Origin: Variovorax boronicumulans | GTDB lineage: Bacteria; Pseudomonadota; Gammaproteobacteria; Burkholderiales; Burkholderiaceae_C | Reading direction: 5' to 3' | Assembly (NCBI RefSeq): GCF_030812215.1 | Contig: NZ_JAUSSG010000003.1 | Span: 186,001-250,000 of the forward strand | Length of the DNA stretch: 64,000 bases | Part shown: piece after piece, positions 36,642 through 45,993 of the stretch | How positions within the stretch are numbered: the first letter of the stretch is position 1 | Layout: every line of letters begins with the position of its first letter | Translations under genes and position numbers: made by a program | Notes under the pieces: generated by a model | What the model was told of the DNA's origin: nothing | The model's database searches: none | The model's input: only the letters and a program-made list of their open reading frames with translations

Positions 36642-37901
36642 TTGAACGCCTCCCCACCCGCGCTGGACAGCGCGGACACCGCCATTCCCGTTTCTTCCCC
36701 TTCGCCTGCGCCCGTCAATTTCCTGCGGGCGGTGCTCGCGCTGGGCGTTGGCGGTTTCGCCATCGGCACCGGCGAATTCGTGATCATGGGCCTCTTGCCC
36801 GAGGTCGCGCGCGACATCGATGTCAGCATCCCGCAGGCCGGCCACGTCATCAGCGCCTATGCGCTCGGCGTGGTCGTCGGCGCCCCGGTGCTGGCCGTGC
36901 TCGCGGCAGGTTGGGGCCGGCGCGCCTTGCTGATCGCGCTGATGGCCGTGTTCGCCGCCGGCAACTTCGCCAGCGCGATGGCACCCGGATACCTCTCGCT
37001 CAATCTGCTGCGCTTTGCCACGGGCCTGCCGCACGGCACCTACTTCGGCGTGGCCGCGCTCGTGGCCGCCACGCTCGCACCGCCCGGGCGCCGCGCCCGC
37101 GCCGTCGGCCTCGTGATGCTCGGGCTCACCGGCGCCACGCTGGTCGGCGTGCCCATCGCCGCATGGCTCGGCCAGCTCTTCGGCTGGCGCGCGGCCTTCG
37201 TGTTTGTCGGGGCGATCGCGCTCGTGGCCATCGTGCTCGTGCGGCGCGACGTGCCAGACATCGCAGCGGCCGCCGGCGCCAGCCCGTGGCGCGAGCTCGG
37301 CGCGCTCAAGCGCAAGCAGGTGTGGTTCACGCTGGGCATCAGCGCCATCGGCTTCGGCGGCATGTTCGCGGTGTTCAGCTACATCAAGCCCACGCTCACC
37401 GAGGTGGCGCACCTGTCGGTGCACAACGTGCCCTTCGTGCTCGCGCTGTTCGGCCTGGGCATGGTCACCGGCAACATCGTGGGCTCGCGGCTGGCCGACA
37501 AGTCGCTCATGCGCACCATCGCCGGTGTGCTCGTCTACGCGGTGCTGGTGCTCGCGCTCTTCACCTTCGCGGCGCAGCATGTGGTCACGGCCGCCATCGG
37601 CGTGTTCCTGATCGGCACCACCGTCGCCATCGGCCCGGCGCTGCAGATCCGCCTGATGGACGTGGCCGGCGATGCGCAGACGCTCGCCGCCGCACTCAAT
37701 CATTCGGCCTTCAACATGGCCAATGCGCTCGGCGCGTGGCTGGGCGGCGTGGCCATCTCGGCGGGACTGGGCTGGACTTCCACCGGCTGGGTCGGCGCCT
37801 TGCTCGCGCTCGCGGGCATCGGCATCTTCGGCTGGGGCGTGATGAGCGCGCGGGCCGATGTGCGCCTGGGCGCCGTTCAGCGCGCGGCCAGCGCCTCGTA
37901 G
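36642..37901 (+). CDS. MFS transporter, AraJ/DHA1 type
   Basis: A 419-residue protein with 12 hydrophobic helices. It has the DHA1 segment GTGEFVIMGLLPEVARDI in the first helix and GLMLGLTGATLVG-like glycine-rich helix 5. The family exports sugars, drugs or metabolites (AraJ, YdhP); the substrate is unknown. The start is a TTG at 36642, supported by AGGAG at 36630-36634 with 7-base spacing; no ATG fits. Its end overlaps the convergent SorC-type gene by 25 bases. Confidence 0.87.
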   Translation: MNASPPALDSADTAIPVSSPSPAPVNFLRAVLALGVGGFAIGTGEFVIMGLLPEVARDIDVSIPQAGHVISAYALGVVVGAPVLAVLAAGWGRRALLIALMAVFAAGNFASAMAPGYLSLNLLRFATGLPHGTYFGVAALVAATLAPPGRRARAVGLVMLGLTGATLVGVPIAAWLGQLFGWRAAFVFVGAIALVAIVLVRRDVPDIAAAAGASPWRELGALKRKQVWFTLGISAIGFGGMFAVFSYIKPTLTEVAHLSVHNVPFVLALFGLGMVTGNIVGSRLADKSLMRTIAGVLVYAVLVLALFTFAAQHVVTAAIGVFLIGTTVAIGPALQIRLMDVAGDAQTLAAALNHSAFNMANALGAWLGGVAISAGLGWTSTGWVGALLALAGIGIFGWGVMSARADVRLGAVQRAASAS

Positions 37902-38836
37902 AGCTTCAGCGCCGCACGCGCGGTCTGCTCGTCGCAGATCAGCACCGACAGCAACTTCGCCCACAGCACGGCCGCGATGATCGGCGCCTTGTTCTCGCCG
38001 CCCGAGGCGACGATCACCGTCGGGATGCGCGCGAGCTCCTCGAGCGAGGGCGCCACCACGCGCTGGTTCAGCGCGTGCTTCACGGGCTTGCCGTGGCGGT
38101 CGAGGAACTGGCCGATGATGTCGCCCACCGCCTTGGCCTGCCTGAGCCCCGCCACCGGTACGTCCTTGGGCAGTCCGTAGCGCACCAGCAATGACCGCGT
38201 GCTCAGGTCGCCCACGCTCAGCAGCGCGACGTCGTTGGCGGCGATCTGCCCGAACGCTTCCTTGAACACGTCCTGCGAGACGATGGTGTCGCGCGACTTC
38301 GCGCTGCCCGCATACAGCGGCGCGGCCAGGTAGCTGCACTGCGCGCCGAGCCGGGCCGCGAAGGCGCTGGCGGTCTCGAAGGTGTTGATCTCCAGTCCGC
38401 GCGTGAGCCCGCCCATGATCGAGTTGACGTTCAGGTTCGGCCACTGCCCCGGCGCAACGTGCCGGATCGCCTCGCGCAGCGTCGCGCCCCAGCCTACGCC
38501 CAGGCCCCGCACGCGCTGCGTTTCCAGCAGCCGCGACAGGTATTCACCGGCCGTGCGGCCCAGCAGCACCGGAATGAGGTCGGGGCTCTCGGGCGTCGGA
38601 ATGATCACCGCCTCGCGCAGTCCGCACACCGTGCGCAGTTCTTCTTCGAGGCGCAGGCAGCTCTCGTGGCGCGAGTTGATCTTGATGCTCACGAGCCCGC
38701 TCTCGCGCGCCTCGCCGAGCAGCCGGTTCACGCGCAGCCGCGTGAGCCCGAGCTTCGTGGCGATGCCGTCCTGCGTGAGGCCCTCCATGTAGTAGAGCCA
38801 GGCCACGCGCACGGCCACCTGATCTTCCTCTGCCAT
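37877..38836 (-). CDS. SorC/DeoR-type sugar-binding transcriptional regulator
   Basis: A 319-residue protein with an N-terminal helix-turn-helix (YYMEGLTQDGIATKLGLTRL) and a large C-terminal sugar-phosphate-binding domain (PF04198 type: GVGWGATLREAI, IGGLT-like MGGLTRGLE, VASGGENKAPII). Such regulators sense phosphorylated sugars or polyols. It is divergent from the araM-ugp-phoD operon across 138 bases with a good promoter, so it most likely controls that operon. The ATG at 38836 has a GGAG site; the frame is open far upstream but non-coding there. Confidence 0.88.
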   Translation of the reverse strand: MAEEDQVAVRVAWLYYMEGLTQDGIATKLGLTRLRVNRLLGEARESGLVSIKINSRHESCLRLEEELRTVCGLREAVIIPTPESPDLIPVLLGRTAGEYLSRLLETQRVRGLGVGWGATLREAIRHVAPGQWPNLNVNSIMGGLTRGLEINTFETASAFAARLGAQCSYLAAPLYAGSAKSRDTIVSQDVFKEAFGQIAANDVALLSVGDLSTRSLLVRYGLPKDVPVAGLRQAKAVGDIIGQFLDRHGKPVKHALNQRVVAPSLEELARIPTVIVASGGENKAPIIAAVLWAKLLSVLICDEQTARAALKLYEALAAR

Positions 38837-38903
38837 CCGAATGCTCCGTTGTTGTGTGCCGATTCTGCCGCGCGGCCGGTGAAAACACCGGGTAGTCACC
38901 TGC

Positions 38904-38939
38904 TTGAAACAAATGCATTTCAGAATATACACTTGTTCA
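38904..38939 (+). promoter_or_regulatory. sigma70-type promoter with overlapping operator for the ugp-like operon
   Basis: The -35 TTGAAA (38904-38909) and the -10 TATACA (38926-38931) are spaced by 16 bases, about 40 bases upstream of the araM-like ATG. The palindrome AAATGCATTT (38911-38920) lies between them. The arms TGAAACAA and TTGTTCA flank the whole element, as expected for a SorC-family operator. Confidence 0.6.
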
Positions 38940-38974
38940 TCGTCGGCCAACCCGGCGCAGAAATCCCTGGAGAC

Positions 38975-40327
38975 ATGAGCGAAAAGACATCCCCGCTGCG
39001 GGCCGCATTGCGCGATGCCGCGGTCACGAAAGAAGTCGTCGTCGAGCGCGCCGCGGTGCGCGCGATGCCCGACGTGCTGCAGCGCGCCGCCCCCGGCGCC
39101 CGCTGGATGCTCGTGACCGACGAGACCACCTGGGACGTCGCGGGCGAGGCTGCACAAGCCTTGCTCGAAGCGCGCGGCATCGCACTCGCGCCGCCGCTCA
39201 TGCTGCCCGCGCGCCCGCGTCTCAAGCCCCGCGTCTCGGCCTCGGCCACCATCGCGCGCAAGCTCGCCGCGCATGACCTCACGCCGGTGGCGGTGGGCTC
39301 GGGCGTCATCAGCGACCTGGTCAAGCACGCGGCGTCGATCGCGGGCAAACCTTATGTCTGCCTCGCGACCGCGGCCTCGATGGACGGCTACGCGGCTTCC
39401 GGCGCGGCGCTGCTCGACGAAGACGGCTTCAAGCGCACGTTCGCCTGTCCGCCGCCCTTTGCGGTGCTGGCCGACCTCGGCGTGCTCGGCGCCGCGCCCG
39501 CGCGCATGACGGCGTGGGGCTACGGCGATCTCGCGGGCAAGACCGTGGCCGGCGCCGACTGGCTGCTGGCCGATGCGCTGGGCGTCGAAGCCCTGAGCCG
39601 CCGCCCCTACGACATGGTGCAGGCGCACCTGCGCGATTGGCTCGACGCGCCCGGCCGCATCGCCGCACGCGACCCCGAGGCCACGGGCGACCTCATGGCG
39701 GGCCTCTTGGTCAGCGGCTTCGCGATGCAGGCCCACGGCAACTCGCGCCCGGCCAGCGGCAGCGACCACCAGTTCTCCCACTTGTGGGAAATGGAGAACC
39801 TGCAGATCGACGGCGAGCCTGCCGCGCATGGCGCCTGCGTGGGCGTGGGCTGCGTCGCGATGCTCGCGATGTACGAATGGCTGTTGGCGCGGCCAGACAA
39901 CGCCTTTGCATCGGCCGTCGCACAGGCGCAAGACGGCTTCGATGACGCCGCGCTCTTGCGTGAGATCGACGCAGCTTTCGATCGCGACGAATTCCGCACC
40001 GCCGCGCGCGAGGAGATGCAAGCCAAACGCGCCACTGGCGGCCGGCGCGCGCGCATCGAAGCCCTCGCTGCAATCTGGCCCGACCTGCGCGCCCAGCTCG
40101 CGCACCAGCTCATCGGCGCGGCCGACATGCAGCAGCGCCTGCGCACCCTCGGCGGTGCCGCGCACCCGGACGACCTCGGCATCGCCGCTGCACGCCTTGC
40201 GGCCGACTACCGCCGCGCCCGCCTCATCCGGCGCCGCTACACCGTGCTCGACCTGCTCGACGAACTCGGCTGGCTCGATGCCGCGATCACCGATCTCTTC
40301 AGTCCCGGCGGCTTCTGGTCCGCCTGA
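38975..40327 (+). CDS. araM: AraM/EgsA-like sn-glycerol-1-phosphate dehydrogenase
   Basis: A 450-residue iron-containing-dehydrogenase-fold protein of the glycerol-1-phosphate dehydrogenase group. The NAD-binding glycine segment is VAVGSGVISDLVKH. The metal-site Asp is in TAASMDGYAASGAAL, followed by WGYGDLAGKTVAGADW. The two metal-site His lie in SGSDHQFSHLWEM and AAHGACVGVG. Relatives interconvert dihydroxyacetone phosphate and glycerol-1-phosphate. It is the first gene of an operon with Ugp-type transporter genes, so oxidation of an imported polyol phosphate is the likely direction. Substrate stereochemistry is inferred from family only. A GGAGA site precedes the ATG. Confidence 0.8.
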   Translation: MSEKTSPLRAALRDAAVTKEVVVERAAVRAMPDVLQRAAPGARWMLVTDETTWDVAGEAAQALLEARGIALAPPLMLPARPRLKPRVSASATIARKLAAHDLTPVAVGSGVISDLVKHAASIAGKPYVCLATAASMDGYAASGAALLDEDGFKRTFACPPPFAVLADLGVLGAAPARMTAWGYGDLAGKTVAGADWLLADALGVEALSRRPYDMVQAHLRDWLDAPGRIAARDPEATGDLMAGLLVSGFAMQAHGNSRPASGSDHQFSHLWEMENLQIDGEPAAHGACVGVGCVAMLAMYEWLLARPDNAFASAVAQAQDGFDDAALLREIDAAFDRDEFRTAAREEMQAKRATGGRRARIEALAAIWPDLRAQLAHQLIGAADMQQRLRTLGGAAHPDDLGIAAARLAADYRRARLIRRRYTVLDLLDELGWLDAAITDLFSPGGFWSA

Positions 40328-40358
40328 ACCTGCACCCCACGATCCACAGGAGACAGCG

Positions 40359-41687
40359 ATGAATCTCGACCGACGCAGCACCCTGGCCACGCTGGCCATC
40401 TCATCCGCGCTATGGCTCGCGAGCGCCATGCCCGCGGCCGCCCAGCCCGTGCAGGTCCAGTGGTGGCACGCCATGGGCGGCGCACTCGGCGAGCGTGTCG
40501 ACGAACTGGTGAAGAAATTCAACGCCTCGCAGCAGAAGTACGTGGTCGTCGCGGTCAACAAAGGCAACTACGACGAGGTCATCAACGGCACCATTGCCGC
40601 CTACCGCGCCAAGCGCGCACCCGCGCTCGTACAGATCTACGAGCGCGGCTTCATGACCATGCTGCTGTCCGACGCGACGATGCCCGTGCAGGACCTGCTC
40701 GACCAGCGCGGCTACAAGGTCGATTGGGCCGATTTCGTCAAGCCCGTGGCGGGCTTCTACAGCTACAAGGGCAAGCTCATGACCATGCCCTTCAACTCCT
40801 CGTCGCCCATCCTCTGGTACAACAAGGCGCACTTCGAGAAGGCGGGTTTCGCCAAGCCTGCCGAGACGTGGCAAGAACTGGAGAAACAGCTCTACGCCAT
40901 CAAGCAGAAGGGCATCTCGGCCTGCGGCTCGGTGCTCGCGGGCGACTACCACTGGAGCCTGCTGGAGAACTACAGTGCCATCAACGACCTGCCCTATGCC
41001 ACCAAGGCCAACGGCTACCAGGGCCTGGACACCGAGTTCACCTACAACAAGACCTCGGTGGTCTCGCAGATCGGGCGCATCAAGAAGTGGATCGACGACG
41101 GCGTGATGCAGATCGCCGGCCAGGGCCTGAGCCCCGAGCAGCTCTTCACCTCGGGCAAGTGCTCCACCTTCTTCGCATCGACCGCCGCGCACAGCGGCAT
41201 CGAGCGCGAGGCCAAGATCGACTGGAGCGCCACGTACCTCCCATGGGAAGAGGGAAAGCAACCCAAGAACAGCACCATCGGCGGTGCATCGCTGTGGGTC
41301 ATGAAGGGCCAGAAGCCGGCCGAGTACGAGGCCGCCGCGGCCTTCCTCGACTACCTGGCCAAGCCCGAGACGCAGGTCTGGTGGCTCAAGGCGACGGGCT
41401 ACGTGCCGCTGACCAACAAGGCCTACCAGATGGCCAAGTCCGAGGGCTACTACAAGGACCACCCGACGCGCGAGATCGCGATCCTGCAGCTCACGCGCGG
41501 CACGCCCACGGCCAATTCCACGGGCTTTCACTTCGGCAACTTCACCCAGACCATGATGGCGCAGCGCGACGAGTTCGAGAACGTGGTCGCGGGCAAGAAG
41601 ACGCCGCAGGTGGCAATGGACGATGCCGTCAAGCGCGGCAATGAAATCCTGCGCCAGTACGAGAAGCTCAACAAGGGCCGCTACTGA
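40359..41687 (+). CDS. ugpB: ABC transporter substrate-binding protein, UgpB type
   Basis: A 442-residue periplasmic binding protein (signal peptide ending AMPAAA-Q). It begins VQVQWWHAMGGALGERVDEL and has FNSSSPILWYNKAHFEKAG, both typical of UgpB. The family binds sn-glycerol-3-phosphate or glycerophosphodiesters. An AGGAG site precedes the ATG, and the gene lies 31 bases after the dehydrogenase. Because its neighbour acts on glycerol-1-phosphate-type compounds, the ligand may differ from that of E. coli UgpB. Confidence 0.92.
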   Translation: MNLDRRSTLATLAISSALWLASAMPAAAQPVQVQWWHAMGGALGERVDELVKKFNASQQKYVVVAVNKGNYDEVINGTIAAYRAKRAPALVQIYERGFMTMLLSDATMPVQDLLDQRGYKVDWADFVKPVAGFYSYKGKLMTMPFNSSSPILWYNKAHFEKAGFAKPAETWQELEKQLYAIKQKGISACGSVLAGDYHWSLLENYSAINDLPYATKANGYQGLDTEFTYNKTSVVSQIGRIKKWIDDGVMQIAGQGLSPEQLFTSGKCSTFFASTAAHSGIEREAKIDWSATYLPWEEGKQPKNSTIGGASLWVMKGQKPAEYEAAAAFLDYLAKPETQVWWLKATGYVPLTNKAYQMAKSEGYYKDHPTREIAILQLTRGTPTANSTGFHFGNFTQTMMAQRDEFENVVAGKKTPQVAMDDAVKRGNEILRQYEKLNKGRY

Positions 41688-41714
41688 AGCGGCACCGCTT
41701 GCGGAAGAACACGC

Positions 41715-42620
41715 ATGGCCAAGCCCGAAGCGGGACTCAAGCGCGCGCACTTCAAGGACGTGCGCCTGCCCGTGCTGCTGCTCCTGCCTCAGCTGGCGAT
41801 CCTGCTGTTCTTCTTTTTCATTCCGTCGTTCCGCGCGCTCGGGCAGGCCTTCTTCCTGTCCGACCCGTTCGGCAACACGGTGCACTTCGTCGGCTTCGAC
41901 AACTTCGCGCAGCTGCTGCAAAGCGAGACCTACCACGAGTCGGTGAAGGTCACGGTGGTGTTCACCGTGCTGCAGAACCTGCTGACCATCGCGGTCGCGC
42001 TGGTGCTGGCCTTCGCGAGCGACCGCGTGATCCGCGGGCGCGGCCTCTACAAGGCGATCATCCTGCTGCCCTACGCCATTGCGCCGGTCATCGCGGGCAT
42101 CCTCTGGGCTTTTCTCTTCAACCCCGCAGTGGGGCCGCTCGCGCACGTGCTGCATGCGATCGGCTTTGCATGGGACCCGAACCGCGTGGGCTCCGACGCG
42201 ATGATCCTGGTGATCCTCGCGGCCTCGTGGAAGCACGTCTGCTACGACTACATCTTCCTGCTTGCGGGCCTGTTGGCGGTGCCGTCGTCGCTGCTAGAGG
42301 CGGCGGCCGTGGATGGCGCGGGGCCGCTCAAGCGCTTCTTCAGCATCGGACTGCCGCTGCTCATGCCCACGATGTTCTTCCTGGCGGTGATGAACTTCGT
42401 CTACGGCTTCTTCGAGATCTTCGCCATCGTCGATGCGGTCACGCAGGGCGGGCCGGCAGGTGCGACCAATGTGCTGGTGTTCAAGGTGTACATCGACGGC
42501 TTCGTGAACCTGGACCTCGGCTCCTCGGCCGCCCAGTCGGTCATCCTGATGATCTTCGCGCTCTTCATGACGCTGCTGCAGTTCCGCTACGTGGAGCGGC
42601 GCGTGAGCTACGACGTATGA
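41715..42620 (+). CDS. ugpA: ABC transporter permease, UgpA type
   Basis: A 301-residue MalF-like permease with six helices and the EAA motif for ATPase docking (EAAAVDGAGPLKRFFSIGLP). The docking loop is intact, so an ATPase is still needed, yet none is encoded in this operon. It sits 27 bases after ugpB and 24 before ugpE. Confidence 0.92.
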   Translation: MAKPEAGLKRAHFKDVRLPVLLLLPQLAILLFFFFIPSFRALGQAFFLSDPFGNTVHFVGFDNFAQLLQSETYHESVKVTVVFTVLQNLLTIAVALVLAFASDRVIRGRGLYKAIILLPYAIAPVIAGILWAFLFNPAVGPLAHVLHAIGFAWDPNRVGSDAMILVILAASWKHVCYDYIFLLAGLLAVPSSLLEAAAVDGAGPLKRFFSIGLPLLMPTMFFLAVMNFVYGFFEIFAIVDAVTQGGPAGATNVLVFKVYIDGFVNLDLGSSAAQSVILMIFALFMTLLQFRYVERRVSYDV

Positions 42621-42644
42621 GTTTCATGCCCAAGGAACACGCTC

Positions 42645-43565
42645 ATGGTTGAACGCGCCCCCGTGCTTGACGCCGTTTGCCACGCGATCCTGCTCGTGGG
42701 CGTGGCGTGCGTCTGCGTGCCGCTGTACCTCGCGTTCGTCGCGGGCTCGCTCACCATCGGCGAGGTGCAGCAGGTGCCGCTGCCGTGGCTCCCCGGCGAC
42801 CAGTTCGTGCAGAACCTGCGCACCGCGTGGACGCAGGCCAACTTCGGCCGGCTGTTCCTCAATTCGTTCATCGTGGCGCTCGGCATCACGGTGGGAAAGA
42901 TCGCGGTGTCGCTGCTGTCCGCCTTCGCGATCACGTACTTCCGCTTCCGTTTCCGCATGACGGCGTTCTGGCTCATCTTCGTGTCGCTGATGCTGCCGAT
43001 CGAGGTGCGCATTTCGCCGACCTACGAGTCGGTGGCCAATGCGGCGCTGCCGGTGCAGTGGCTGGTGGAGAAGCTGCACCTGTCGGCGGCGTGGAACGCG
43101 GTCACCGGGCACAGCATCGACATCCAGCTGTCGTGGAACATGGTCGATACGTATCCGGGCCTGATCCTTCCGCTGATCGCCTCGGCCTCGGCCACCTTTT
43201 TGTTCCGCCAGTTCTTCCTCACCGTGCCCGACGAACTGTGCGAAGCGGCGCGCATCGACGGCGCCTCGCCGATGCATTTCTTCTGGACCATCCTGCTGCC
43301 GCTGTCGCGCTCGAACATCGCGGCGCTCGCGATCATTCTGTTTCTCTACGGCTGGAACCAGTACCTCTGGCCGTTGCTCTTCACCACCGACAAGGACATG
43401 GCCACGGCGGTGATCGGCCTCAAGCACCTGATCCCGCGCGCCGATTCGCAACCGGCCTGGAACGTGGCGATGAGCGCCGCGCTGCTCACCATGCTGCCGC
43501 CCATCCTCGTGGTGGTAGCGTTGCAGCGATCGTTCGTCAAAGGGCTGGTGGACAGCAGCAAGTGA
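42645..43565 (+). CDS. ugpE: ABC transporter permease, UgpE type
   Basis: A 306-residue MalG-like permease with six helices and the EAA loop EAARIDGASPMHFFWTILLP. It pairs with UgpA to form the membrane channel. In E. coli the next gene is ugpC, the ATPase. Here ugpQ follows after only 32 bases, so the ATPase is missing from the usual place and must come from another locus. Confidence 0.92.
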   Translation: MVERAPVLDAVCHAILLVGVACVCVPLYLAFVAGSLTIGEVQQVPLPWLPGDQFVQNLRTAWTQANFGRLFLNSFIVALGITVGKIAVSLLSAFAITYFRFRFRMTAFWLIFVSLMLPIEVRISPTYESVANAALPVQWLVEKLHLSAAWNAVTGHSIDIQLSWNMVDTYPGLILPLIASASATFLFRQFFLTVPDELCEAARIDGASPMHFFWTILLPLSRSNIAALAIILFLYGWNQYLWPLLFTTDKDMATAVIGLKHLIPRADSQPAWNVAMSAALLTMLPPILVVVALQRSFVKGLVDSSK

Positions 43566-43597
43566 AGCGTACGCAACCAACAAGGACACTGCAGAAA

Positions 43598-44350
43598 ATG
43601 ATCATCGTGGGGCACCGCGGCGCACGCAACCTCTGGCCCGAGAACAGCCTGGGCGGATTTCGCAAGCTCATCGCATCGGGCGCCGATGCGGTCGAATTCG
43701 ATGTGCAGGAAACGCGCGACGGAACGGCCGTGGTCATCCACGATCCGCTGCTCGACCGCACCACCGAAGGCACCGGGCCCGTGCGCGACCGCACGGGCGC
43801 CGAGGTATTGGCGACGCGGCTGCGCGAAGGGCAAGGAGAGCGGGGTGGTGAGCGAGGCGAATGCGTGCCGTCGCTCACCGAGGTGCTGCGCCTCTTCGCG
43901 CCCACGCGCATGGAGCTGCATGTGGAGATCAAGACCGACGCCGCCGGCGAACTGCCCGCCGGCGCGGTGGCGCGCATGGTGCAGGCGCTGCACGACGCGG
44001 GCGTGGCCCAGCGCAGCTACCTGACCTGCTTCGTGCCCGACGTGCTGGAGCAGGTGCTCGCCTGCTGGCCGGGCGGCCGCGTGCTCGCGTCGCTGGACCA
44101 CCGCTCGGCCGAGATGCTCGGCGGCATCGGCCGCGCGCTTGCGCGCTATGCGGCGATGCCGGGGTGCGTGGTCGCGGTCGAGAAGAAGCTGCTTGCGGCG
44201 ACGTGGTCGCAGTGCCTGGCTGCGCTCGGCACCGAGCGGCTGGGCGCGTGGGTCATCAACGAGCCCGACGAGATCGCGCACTGGCTCGCGATGCCGATCC
44301 GCCAGATCACCACCGACCGGCCCGACCTCGCGCTGGCCGCGCGCCGATGA
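43598..44350 (+). CDS. ugpQ: glycerophosphodiester phosphodiesterase, UgpQ type
   Basis: A 250-residue TIM-barrel enzyme that hydrolyses glycerophosphodiesters to a glycerol phosphate and an alcohol. The catalytic histidines are in GHRGARNLWPENSLGGF and VIHDPLLDRTTEG, with metal-binding Glu/Asp in EFDVQETRDG and ELHVEIK. No signal peptide is present, so it works on imported substrate in the cytoplasm. A charged insertion, GQGERGGERGE, lies near residue 80. The stop overlaps the phoD start (ATGA). Confidence 0.92.
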   Translation: MIIVGHRGARNLWPENSLGGFRKLIASGADAVEFDVQETRDGTAVVIHDPLLDRTTEGTGPVRDRTGAEVLATRLREGQGERGGERGECVPSLTEVLRLFAPTRMELHVEIKTDAAGELPAGAVARMVQALHDAGVAQRSYLTCFVPDVLEQVLACWPGGRVLASLDHRSAEMLGGIGRALARYAAMPGCVVAVEKKLLAATWSQCLAALGTERLGAWVINEPDEIAHWLAMPIRQITTDRPDLALAARR

Positions 44351-45894
44351 GTGCACGGCCGATTTCGCGACGGCGCCTGCTGTGCAGCGGGCTTGCCGCC
44401 GCGTCGCTGGGCCATCCCTTTCTTCAGCTGCACGCACAGCAGGCATCGCGCGACCTCTTCACGCTGGGCGTGGCTTCGGGCACGCCCCGGCCCGACGGCA
44501 TGGTGCTGTGGACGCGGCTTGCGCCCGAGCCGCTGCAGGGCGGCGGCATGGGCGATGCGCCGGTCGATGTGCGCTGGGAGGTCGCGGAGGACGAGCGCTT
44601 CCGGCGCGTCGTGGCCAAAGGCACGGCGACGGCCACGGCTGATCTCGCGCATTCGGTGCATGTCGAAGTGCAACGGCTGCAGCCGGGCCGCCCGTACTGG
44701 TACCGCTTCGCTGCAGGCGGCGCACGCAGCCCCGTGGGCCGCACGCGCACCGCGCCGACCGAAGGCGACGAGGCCGCGCAGTCGCTCCGCTTCGCCTTCG
44801 CCTCGTGCCAGCAGTACGAGCAGGGCTACTACGCGGCTTACCGCGACATGGCCGCGCAGCCGCTCGACTTCGTCGTGCACCTGGGCGACTACATCTACGA
44901 AAGCTCCTGGGGTTCGCGCCATGTGCGCCATCACGAAGGCGGCATCCCGACGCAGCTGGCCGAGTTCCGTGACCGCTATGCGCTCTACAAGACCGATGCG
45001 CACCTGCAGGCCGCGCACGCCGCCTTTCCCTGGCTCGTGACCTGGGACGACCACGAGGTGGCCAACGACTACACCGACGACGTGTCGCCGCGCACCGTCG
45101 ACCCCGCACAGTTCCTCGCGATCCGCGCCGCCGCGTATCAAGCCTGGTACGAACACATGCCCGTACCGGCGCGCATGCGCCCGCGCGGCGCCGACGCCAC
45201 CATCTACGGCCGGCACCGCTTCGGCCGCATGCTCGACGTGCTGCTGCTCGATGGGCGCCAGTACCGCTCGCACCATGCCTGCCTTGTGGGCCGCAGCGCC
45301 TCGCCGCTGGCCGACTGCGCCGACCGGTCCGCACCAGGACGCAGCTTTCTCGGCGCGAAGCAGGAAGCGTGGCTCGCCAACGAACTCGCCGCGCCGCCCG
45401 CGCGGTGGACCGTCATCGCCCAGCCCACATTGCTCGCCGAGGCCGATCGCAAGCGCGGCCCCGAGCACGGCTACTGGATGGACGGCTGGGACGGCTACGC
45501 CGCCTCGCGCACGCGCCTCTTCGACGCGCTGGCCGAGAACAAGGCGCGCGGCGGCGATGCGCTCGTCGTCAGCGGCGACGTGCACGCCTTCTGGGCCGCC
45601 GACCTGCGCCGCGAGCCGCAGGGCCCGGCCATCGCGACCGAGTTCGTCGGCGGCGCCATCACCTCCGAAGGTCCGAGTGCCGCGAGCGTGGCCCACATGC
45701 TCGCGAAGAACGAGCACCTGCGCTACGGCCGCGCCGACAAGCGCGGCTACGCGCTCATGACGCTCGATGCACGCGGCTGCGCGGTCGAGTTCCGCGCGGT
45801 GGACGACGAGAAGAATGCCGACTCGGCCGTGTCGCCCATGGCCCGCTTCTCGGTGGCCTGCGGCGCGCCCGGCGTGCATCTGGAAACCACCTGA
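44347..45894 (+). CDS. phoD: alkaline phosphatase D
   Basis: A 515-residue exported phosphodiesterase/phosphatase. The N terminus has a twin-arginine signal (ISRRRLLCSGLAAASLG). The body has the PhoD N-terminal domain and then the metallophosphatase motifs HLGDYIYE, TWDDHEVANDY and VSGDVHAFWAADL. PhoD of this family uses iron and calcium and frees phosphate from mono- and diesters in the periplasm. It is translationally coupled to ugpQ, tying external ester cleavage to import. Confidence 0.93.
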   Translation: MSARPISRRRLLCSGLAAASLGHPFLQLHAQQASRDLFTLGVASGTPRPDGMVLWTRLAPEPLQGGGMGDAPVDVRWEVAEDERFRRVVAKGTATATADLAHSVHVEVQRLQPGRPYWYRFAAGGARSPVGRTRTAPTEGDEAAQSLRFAFASCQQYEQGYYAAYRDMAAQPLDFVVHLGDYIYESSWGSRHVRHHEGGIPTQLAEFRDRYALYKTDAHLQAAHAAFPWLVTWDDHEVANDYTDDVSPRTVDPAQFLAIRAAAYQAWYEHMPVPARMRPRGADATIYGRHRFGRMLDVLLLDGRQYRSHHACLVGRSASPLADCADRSAPGRSFLGAKQEAWLANELAAPPARWTVIAQPTLLAEADRKRGPEHGYWMDGWDGYAASRTRLFDALAENKARGGDALVVSGDVHAFWAADLRREPQGPAIATEFVGGAITSEGPSAASVAHMLAKNEHLRYGRADKRGYALMTLDARGCAVEFRAVDDEKNADSAVSPMARFSVACGAPGVHLETT

Positions 45895-45993
45895 AATCTC
45901 CGGCGCCTGCAGGGTTGCGCGGCCGTGCCTATGATGGCCGCCGCCCTTCCATCCCTCCCCACCTCCCCCTCATCTCCCTCGGAGCGCGCCCCA

